NCBI GenBank assembly: GCA_003484265.1
Contig: DNDO01000227.1
Location: forward strand, 8,063 to 18,146
Length of the DNA: 10,084 nt
Direction of reading: 5' to 3'
From: Anaerolineae bacterium
GTDB taxonomy: Bacteria; Chloroflexota; Anaerolineae; Anaerolineales; Villigracilaceae
Below the pieces are notes generated by a model that made no database searches, was not told the DNA's origin, and saw nothing but the letters and a program-made list of their open reading frames with translations. Every line of letters begins with the position of its first letter. Within the stretch, counting starts at the first letter, position 1. The position numbers and the translations under genes were made by a program. This document shows positions 5,592 to 10,084 of the stretch, piece after piece.

Positions 5592-6548
5592 TCATCTATA
5601 TTTTAGCGGATGGCTCTTATACCAAGCCACCGTTCTCTTGATCGCTTCGCGCATTGGCGTGGCATTCATGTTGAAAGTCGATTCGAATTTTGTCGAATCC
5701 ACAATAAAAGGCTTTTCGAACTCGTACATCATCTCAACCACCTCTTTTGCTTCCGGGATAAAGAAGCCTCCCATCCACATCATCAGTTTACCCATACTGC
5801 TTAACTTCGGCTCCACACCCATTTCTTCGGCGATTATTGCAACCATTTCGCGTTGCGTGATTCGCGGCATATCATTGGGCACGTGCCAGGTTTGTCCATC
5901 CGCTTCATCGCGTTCGCCAAGAATAACAAGCGCCTTGCCAAAGTCAGGGATGTAGGTGTGTGTATGAGGGATATCCACATTTCCGATCAATTGGGCGGCT
6001 TTCCCTTCCAGCATTGGGTAAAATGTCCGTTCTCCCATTACGGCAGTTGGCAAGCCCCACGCTCCAAAGAAATCCGAGCCACGTCCCGCCGCGACGCGTA
6101 CCTTTCCGGCACGATGCGCCTCAAAGGCGGCTGTGCTTATCTCGCCGCGCACTTTTCCTTTTCGCGTGTGTGCATTGTAGGGCATATTTTCCGTTAACGG
6201 CGTTCCATTCGTATCGCCGTACATATACATATTCTCAACGATGACAAGTTTCGCCTTGCTGTCCGTCAACCCGTCAATGATGGATTTCTGTAAGGCGGGA
6301 AATTTTTGTGCCCACTCGGAATATTTCGGCTGGGCTGATTGATACACCACCTTCGCATTCCGCGTCACTTCGCGGACTTTGGCTTGGTCATAAAGATCTG
6401 ACGCCACCACATCCACCCCAGCAGGGGCTTCGTCCATTTTCCCCGACCGATTCACCATGCAGACAGATTCGCGGCGATTAATAAGTTCTTCAGCTATTGC
6501 GCGCCCGATTGCGCCTGTTCCTAAAACAACATGATTAGTTGACGTCAT
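5592..6548 (-). CDS. NAD(P)-dependent epimerase/dehydratase-like protein (atypical SDR)
   Basis: A 318-residue extended/atypical short-chain dehydrogenase. The Rossmann motif is GTGAIG at 10-15, a shortened GxGxxG, followed by NRS at 33-35 as the cofactor-selecting loop. IVENMYMYG (103-111) is the end of strand beta-5 of NAD-epimerase folds. Where the family usually has the catalytic YxxxK, this protein has TRKGK with T128 and K132, and the nearest Tyr (Y124) is out of register. Canonical epimerase chemistry is therefore uncertain; it may reduce or isomerise a different substrate, or bind NAD(P)H structurally. The ATG at 6548 has GAGGT five bases upstream and overlaps the end of the DUF4188 gene by 14 bp, implying translational coupling. 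The C-terminal third (about 235-318) is the substrate-binding domain. Confidence 0.85.
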   Translation of the reverse strand: MTSTNHVVLGTGAIGRAIAEELINRRESVCMVNRSGKMDEAPAGVDVVASDLYDQAKVREVTRNAKVVYQSAQPKYSEWAQKFPALQKSIIDGLTDSKAKLVIVENMYMYGDTNGTPLTENMPYNAHTRKGKVRGEISTAAFEAHRAGKVRVAAGRGSDFFGAWGLPTAVMGERTFYPMLEGKAAQLIGNVDIPHTHTYIPDFGKALVILGERDEADGQTWHVPNDMPRITQREMVAIIAEEMGVEPKLSSMGKLMMWMGGFFIPEAKEVVEMMYEFEKPFIVDSTKFESTFNMNATPMREAIKRTVAWYKSHPLKYR

Positions 6549-7065
6549 TCATTACCTCAAATTTGGATTTTGATATTAGTTCATTGGTTTCATTGCTCAA
6601 GAGTCTTTTGCGGGCTGTCTCACGGTGACTCGCAATTTGGATATGTTCTGTTGCGGCGGCAAGACCGAAGCGTGGCATGTTGCCATACATCACTTCGTAT
6701 TGACCAGGATTCACTGCATACGTCTCGTGCCAGATTCCCACTGTGCCGTCATTTCCAACGCCTTGGTTAAATTTTTTCCACGGTCCAAGATGAAGATCGG
6801 ACGGATTGCGGGCAAAATTCTCAAGATCTTCGAACGAGCGCCAGTATTGGATGATGCATGGTCCGCTAAAGTTCCAGAAGAATTCCGCGTGTAGAAACCC
6901 TTTTTCGGGATGAGTGTACAGGGTCTGTAACATCGGACCCATTGCATTGGCGACAGGTATCCATTTGTCGAAACGCCACCACTTATTGATGCGCATCCCG
7001 ATCAGAAAGACGACGAAAGGTTCGTCTGTCTTTGCTGTATAACGACCATTGAATATATTGCTCAT
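6535..7065 (-). CDS. DUF4188 / af470-like monooxygenase-fold protein
   Basis: A 176-residue protein of the DUF4188 family, which as I recall Pfam also calls monooxygenase af470-like, a ferredoxin-like dimeric alpha-beta-barrel group related to small cofactor-poor monooxygenases. Conserved-looking landmarks are FLIGMRINKWWRFDKW (20-35), HPEKGF (52-57), QYWRSFEDLENFARNP (73-88) and GIWHETY (110-116), with H113 a candidate catalytic or haem-ligand histidine. There is no signal peptide or membrane segment. The ATG at 7065 has AAGGAG six bases upstream, inside the last codons of tetR, whose stop is 3 bp away; the 3' end overlaps the epimerase start by 14 bp. Position between a TetR repressor and an SDR suggests a shared oxidative step on a small hydrophobic compound (inference). 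Confidence 0.87.
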   Translation of the reverse strand: MSNIFNGRYTAKTDEPFVVFLIGMRINKWWRFDKWIPVANAMGPMLQTLYTHPEKGFLHAEFFWNFSGPCIIQYWRSFEDLENFARNPSDLHLGPWKKFNQGVGNDGTVGIWHETYAVNPGQYEVMYGNMPRFGLAAATEHIQIASHRETARKRLLSNETNELISKSKFEVMNDVN

Positions 7066-7068
7066 ATC

Positions 7069-7758
7069 CTACTCCTTGATAAATTGACTTACGATAAAGT
7101 CCAACTCTGCGAGATAGAGAGAGTCGCCTCTTTTGCCGAAGGGGGGCAGGTTGCCTTGAATTTCAAGTGACACGATGCCATGCACGCGTGACCATATGAG
7201 CATTGCTACAAACACGGACAAAGGATGCACATCGCCAACATGTTCCTTCCACGCGTCATAATGTGGCATGTATTCACTTTTTACTTCGGGGTACGAATCA
7301 ACCTTGAGTCTCTCTGCCATATTAATATTTTCTACAACGCTGAACAATGCGCTGATCGAACGAGTTGATGATGGAAGAATTTTCTCGGGCGCTCCCTGAT
7401 ACCCAGGGATTGGAGCGCCGAAGATCAACTGATATCTCTGTGGGTAAGCATGTGCCCAATCTCGATATGCAACTCCAATGGCTTTCACCCTACCCGCGTG
7501 ATCCATCTCGTCTACGGATTCTTTTGCGTCAAGCTGTGAATCTCCAAAGGAAGTGAACGCGTCAATGATGAGCGCAGTGACCAGCGCGTCGCGGTCAGGG
7601 AAGTAGTTGTAGATGGCAGGCGCGGTGATCTTCAACTCGCGTGCAATAGCACGTAGCGATAGGGCAGGTGCCCCGAATTCAGCGATCTGTTTCCACGCAG
7701 TGTCCTTGATGGCTTCGTCTAGGTTGGGGATTTGCTTCTTCTTGACGGGTCTGACCAT
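7069..7758 (-). CDS. TetR family transcriptional regulator (WHG-type C-terminal domain)
   Basis: A 229-residue TetR/AcrR-type repressor. The DNA-binding domain occupies about 12-62, with the helix-turn-helix LSLRAIARELKITAPAIYNYF at 33-53. The ligand domain has the YRDWAHAYPQRYQLIFGAPIPGY pattern (about 98-120), typical of the TetR C-terminal WHG group. A lysine/arginine-rich N-terminus precedes helix 1. AAGGAG lies 5-6 bases upstream of the ATG and a near-consensus promoter upstream carries tandem palindromes, so autoregulation is likely. It is the first gene of a four-gene operon and is divergent from the FAD oxidoreductase gene 129 bp away, which it may also control. The inducer is probably a small hydrophobic molecule handled by the operon (inference). 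Confidence 0.93.
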   Translation of the reverse strand: MVRPVKKKQIPNLDEAIKDTAWKQIAEFGAPALSLRAIARELKITAPAIYNYFPDRDALVTALIIDAFTSFGDSQLDAKESVDEMDHAGRVKAIGVAYRDWAHAYPQRYQLIFGAPIPGYQGAPEKILPSSTRSISALFSVVENINMAERLKVDSYPEVKSEYMPHYDAWKEHVGDVHPLSVFVAMLIWSRVHGIVSLEIQGNLPPFGKRGDSLYLAELDFIVSQFIKE

Positions 7759-7775
7759 GTTGACTCCTTATAAAA

Positions 7776-7801
7776 TATACGCTGTAAATATACGGTGTAT
7801 A
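7776..7801. promoter_or_regulatory. Probable TetR operator: two abutting 13-bp palindromes
   Basis: TATACGCTGTAAA (7776-7788) and TATACGGTGTATA (7789-7801) are adjacent 13-bp units. The second has perfect 5-bp arms (TATAC/GTATA); the first has one mismatch. They also read as direct repeats of TATACGnTGTA. The pair covers the -10 box and start site of the tetR promoter, the expected position for autorepression. Confidence 0.65.
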
Positions 7802-7815
7802 TATATTTTTGTCAA
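7787..7815 (-). promoter_or_regulatory. Sigma70-type promoter of the tetR operon
   Basis: Minus-strand TTGACA (7810-7815), 17-bp spacer and TATATT (7787-7792): a perfect -35 and a 5/6 -10. Predicted start near 7780, giving a 22-nt leader that includes the AAGGAG ribosome site. The tandem palindromes overlap its -10 and start. Confidence 0.75.
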
Positions 7816-7874
7816 GAGGAAAAGTCTGGTGGTTGAGTACGAAGGTATCGAATCCACCGAGGAGGCTTCTGACA

Positions 7875-7880
7875 TATAAT
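7875..7880 (+). promoter_or_regulatory. -10 box of the FAD oxidoreductase gene, possible leaderless start
   Basis: A perfect TATAAT ends seven bases before the ATG at 7888. Counting to +1 gives 7887, one base upstream of the ATG. There is no convincing -35 hexamer 16-18 bp upstream. A GAGGAGG at 7859-7865 is 22 nt from the start codon, too far to act as a normal ribosome site. Confidence 0.5.
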
Positions 7881-7887
7881 CACCTCG

Positions 7888-9393
7888 ATGAAAAACCACT
7901 ACGATGCCATCATTGTTGGCGGGGGAGTTGCAGGTCTAACCGCCGCCCTCCACCTTGCCGAACGCGGACTCAAACCGCTCATCCTCGAAGCGGGTGAACG
8001 CGCTGGCGGGCGGTTATCTGGCAAGGATGATGTCTTCATTAACGGTCATTGTTTTTCAATTGAACATGGCGTGCATGGCATCTGGTCGTCATATGTGAAC
8101 CTCAAGTACATGCTCAAAAGGCATGAGATTCTTCCGCAACTGATGCCTGCCAATGAAGAGCAATGGATTTATCGTGCGAATAACCTCGTCCGACGCGCGC
8201 CAATTGGGTCAGTGATTAGACGCAGCAAACTACCCGCGCCGCTTCATTACATCCAGCTTTTTTTACTGCCACAATTTTGGCTGATGCTCGATCCCCGTGA
8301 TTGGGCGGGCATCTTCAGTGTGTGGTCAACGATTCTCATGGCAATTGGTATCGATCCCTTTGTAGAAGATCAGCCTCTTGAGGGGCTCACGTTTGGCGAG
8401 TCGCTTAAGCGTTGGGGTCCTGCGATGCGCGCGCTGTTCTTTGGTCTCACGCGTAATGGGCTTTCGACCGATCCCGATAAAGTTCCGCTGGCTGGCTTTC
8501 TGGCGTTCCTGCGTTTTTACACGGTCATGCGGCGCGATGCCTGGGCGTTCGATTATCTTCCCAACGGGAGCGGCGAGGTCATTGAGAATCTGTCAGCAAA
8601 GATCAAGAGTCTCGGAGGTGAGATAAGATATACGTCACGTGTGAAGCGGATAACAAGGGATGGGGATTGGATCGCTTATTTTGAGTCGGATCATGTCCAC
8701 GAAGAGGTAAAAGCAACTTATGTCATCCTCGCTTCAGACTCACCCTCGGCTGAAACCATCATGAAGAACAGTTTCCAATCTGACGATTTATTCTTTCCCC
8801 AAGGAATCGGTCACGCCGTGATCCGTTTGTGGTTTAGAAAATCACCGCGGAAGACTCCTGAATCTGGAATCTTCAGCGGTGACTTTATCATGCATAACTT
8901 CTTTTGGCTGGATAAAATTTACGACTCGTATATAAAATGGCACAACGAGACGGACGGCTCATGCATCGAAGTGCATGTGTATGGACCAGACGAGGTGCTT
9001 GCGCAATCGGATGCGGTCTTGATCACGAACGTGCTCACGGATATTTACCGCGCCTTCCCCGAGTTGAAGGGACATCTCATCAAGCCGCATTTGCAACGCA
9101 ACGCCGCAACCCATACGCTGCCCGCGTTGGGTTCGCGCGGAACGCATCTGGGTGTGGATACGCCCTGGGAGAATTTCTTTTGCGCGGGTGATTGGGTCTG
9201 GCTGCAAAATCCATCCTTCTTTTTGGAACGCGCCTGTGTGACGGGACTCGAAGCGGCGAACCGAGTGTTGTCTTTATCTGGGAATGAATTATTTGAAGTG
9301 CAAAGTTATCCGCCGCCTGAACCGCTCGCGGCGTGGATCGAGAGTTTGATTATGCGGGGAAGAAAAAAGCGGAGGAAGAACAATGATAATTAA
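7888..9393 (+). CDS. FAD-dependent oxidoreductase, carotenoid desaturase/amine oxidase superfamily
   Basis: A 501-residue flavoprotein. The N-terminal dinucleotide-binding motif is GGGVAG (11-16) with E34 closing the beta-alpha-beta unit and GGR at 40-42, the pattern of the phytoene-desaturase/amine-oxidase/protoporphyrinogen-oxidase superfamily. Near the C-terminus ENFFCAGDW (428-436) is the second FAD-contact motif, followed by a long helix leading to GLEAANRVL. Length fits the family. A hydrophobic stretch around 125-155 may bind membrane lipid or substrate, and the C-terminus is strongly basic (GRKKRRK). The nearest named relatives in my memory are carotene desaturase/CrtU-like and HpnE-like enzymes, but no carotenoid or hopanoid gene lies nearby, so the substrate is open. 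An in-frame stop at 7870-7872 makes the ATG at 7888 the only possible ATG start. It is divergent from tetR and ends in a strong terminator. Confidence 0.9.
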   Translation: MKNHYDAIIVGGGVAGLTAALHLAERGLKPLILEAGERAGGRLSGKDDVFINGHCFSIEHGVHGIWSSYVNLKYMLKRHEILPQLMPANEEQWIYRANNLVRRAPIGSVIRRSKLPAPLHYIQLFLLPQFWLMLDPRDWAGIFSVWSTILMAIGIDPFVEDQPLEGLTFGESLKRWGPAMRALFFGLTRNGLSTDPDKVPLAGFLAFLRFYTVMRRDAWAFDYLPNGSGEVIENLSAKIKSLGGEIRYTSRVKRITRDGDWIAYFESDHVHEEVKATYVILASDSPSAETIMKNSFQSDDLFFPQGIGHAVIRLWFRKSPRKTPESGIFSGDFIMHNFFWLDKIYDSYIKWHNETDGSCIEVHVYGPDEVLAQSDAVLITNVLTDIYRAFPELKGHLIKPHLQRNAATHTLPALGSRGTHLGVDTPWENFFCAGDWVWLQNPSFFLERACVTGLEAANRVLSLSGNELFEVQSYPPPEPLAAWIESLIMRGRKKRRKNNDN

Positions 9394-9432
9394 AAGTAAA
9401 AGCGGCGTAGAAAACGCCGCTTTTACTTTTTT
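9392..9432. terminator. Bidirectional intrinsic terminator between convergent genes
   Basis: AAAAGTAAAAGCGGCG (9392-9407) and its exact reverse complement (9415-9430) form a perfect 16-bp stem with a 7-base loop. T-rich tracts flank both ends, so it can terminate the FAD gene rightward and the SH3b gene leftward. The stem begins inside the FAD gene's stop codon. Confidence 0.93.
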
Positions 9433-9445
9433 GAATAAGGTTTGG

Positions 9446-10084
9446 TTATACAAACTTCAAGTATTGTGTGCCTTCAAAAGTTAATGCAACCCATTTATCT
9501 TTTCCGAATTCGATCCAGGCGCGCCCGGCATGCATCTGTCTGCCGGTGACCTTATCTCCTGCATTCAATTGCGCAACCTGTGGAGCGGTTGTGTCGGGGG
9601 CGTTGCGAACCCGGAGGAAGTCGTTCATAACTTCCATTTCAAGGCTGGGAAGTTGAATGGCGCCGCTTGTTCTGCTTACAGGGCGGTCGTTCAATGCGCC
9701 GCTTTTAACCACTTTCATGTAGGCTACCAGGTTGAAGGTCATGGCGCTCCATTGACCGGGCTCGAACTCGGCCCATGCGCTCCATGAATGCATGCGCGTC
9801 CCTTTTATCTTTGTGCCTATCTTTAATTGTTCAAGGATCGTATATTCGATGCCGGGTCCCGATCTTACGTTGACGCCGTCGAAGATGACCTCAAAGTCAA
9901 GTTTAGGCAGGTCAATCGCACCGACGATCGCGCCTGGGATGGCAGGTGCTTGAGGGGCAGAGTCAGTTCCGGGCGCAGTGGGTGAGGTGGGCGTTGAAGG
10001 AGCGGTCCCGGTGAGATAAGGCATGGGATCGAGGTAGCCTTTGTAGGCGGGATTCTTTCCGTCAATTTTTATCCCAAAGTGGAG
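9446..10084 (-). CDS. C-terminal part of an M23 (LytM)-like peptidase with two SH3b domains, 5' end outside the window
   Basis: The frame is open to the window edge, giving 212 visible residues; the ATG at 10024 is internal. The first residues read LHFGIKIDGKNPAYKGYLDPMPYL, with LHFG matching the HxHF(G/E) catalytic-histidine segment that closes M23 zinc endopeptidase domains and DP-PYL the usual end of that domain. A Pro/Thr/Ala-rich linker (about 26-50) follows, then two bacterial SH3-like repeats at 62-126 and 148-212. Both share VR-x-x-P, G-x-K/x-x-G-x-x-MH, AW-x-EF and W-x-A-x-TF patterns. Such proteins are usually exported and cut or bind peptidoglycan; the signal peptide would be outside the window. 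It converges with the FAD gene on the shared terminator. The SH3b assignment is firm; the M23 one rests on a short segment. Confidence 0.78.
   Translation of the reverse strand, partial: LHFGIKIDGKNPAYKGYLDPMPYLTGTAPSTPTSPTAPGTDSAPQAPAIPGAIVGAIDLPKLDFEVIFDGVNVRSGPGIEYTILEQLKIGTKIKGTRMHSWSAWAEFEPGQWSAMTFNLVAYMKVVKSGALNDRPVSRTSGAIQLPSLEMEVMNDFLRVRNAPDTTAPQVAQLNAGDKVTGRQMHAGRAWIEFGKDKWVALTFEGTQYLKFV

Noticed and set aside
7809..7887. Small plus-strand frames upstream of the FAD gene as leader peptides
   Set aside because: They run into the FAD gene out of frame and show no ribosome site or attenuator-like structure.
9446..10024. Complete 192-residue SH3 protein starting at the ATG at 10024
   Set aside because: The frame continues without a stop to the window edge and the added residues match an M23 domain ending, so this ATG is most likely an internal methionine.
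1..10084. CRISPR arrays, insertion sequences, tRNA or rRNA genes, toxin-antitoxin or phage-defence genes
   Set aside because: No repeat-spacer periodicity, transposase motif, cloverleaf or defence-protein signature was seen on either strand. The XRE/membrane-protein pair resembles a regulator unit rather than a toxin-antitoxin module.

Overview
The window looks like a chromosomal stretch from an environmental, moderate-GC bacterium. The mix of families (DUF4386, DUF4188/af470-like, DUF2214, zinc-free MDR dehydrogenases, a small XRE regulator paired with a membrane protein, and an SH3b-tailed M23-like peptidase) is most reminiscent of Chloroflexota (Anaerolineae). That placement is inference from protein flavour; there is no rRNA or other marker gene. 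I see no phage, transposon, CRISPR array, tRNA or rRNA.

Left block (about 1-3960, all minus strand). A probable operon starts at a promoter near 3938 and reads leftward: a four-helix membrane protein (3406-3861), a 74-residue XRE-type repressor (3180-3404), an MDR-family NAD(P)H-dependent oxidoreductase (2124-3146), a DUF4386 membrane protein (1387-2106) and a second, paralogous MDR oxidoreductase (273-1238). The promoter carries two perfect 12-bp direct repeats 21 bp apart that flank the -35 box, as expected for autoregulation by the XRE protein. The first four genes are tightly packed (gaps of 1, 33 and 17 bp); the last follows after 148 bp. A 13-bp stem at 192-249 may end the transcript.

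Middle (4072-5010). A stand-alone cation diffusion facilitator (CDF) transporter. Its best promoter match places the transcription start on the A of the ATG, so it may be translated from a leaderless mRNA.

Right-centre block (5069-7815, minus strand). A four-gene operon: TetR regulator, DUF4188/af470-like protein, atypical NAD-dependent epimerase/dehydratase (SDR) and DUF2214 membrane protein. It starts at a near-consensus promoter overlapped by two abutting 13-bp palindromes (probable TetR operator) and ends at a strong hairpin terminator. Intergenic gaps are 3, -14 and 19 bp, and the ribosome binding sites are good.

Right block (7888-10084). Divergent from tetR is a 501-residue FAD-dependent oxidoreductase of the carotenoid-desaturase/amine-oxidase type, with a perfect TATAAT seven bases upstream of its ATG and no Shine-Dalgarno sequence, again suggesting a leaderless message. 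It converges through a symmetrical 16-bp-stem terminator on a gene whose 5' end lies beyond the window. The visible part of that gene begins with an LHFG motif typical of the end of an M23 (LytM) peptidase domain, followed by a Pro/Thr/Ala linker and two SH3b-like repeats.

The two regulated operons both combine soluble NAD(P)-linked redox enzymes with small membrane proteins of unknown function, under an autoregulated repressor. What they detoxify or make cannot be read from the sequence.
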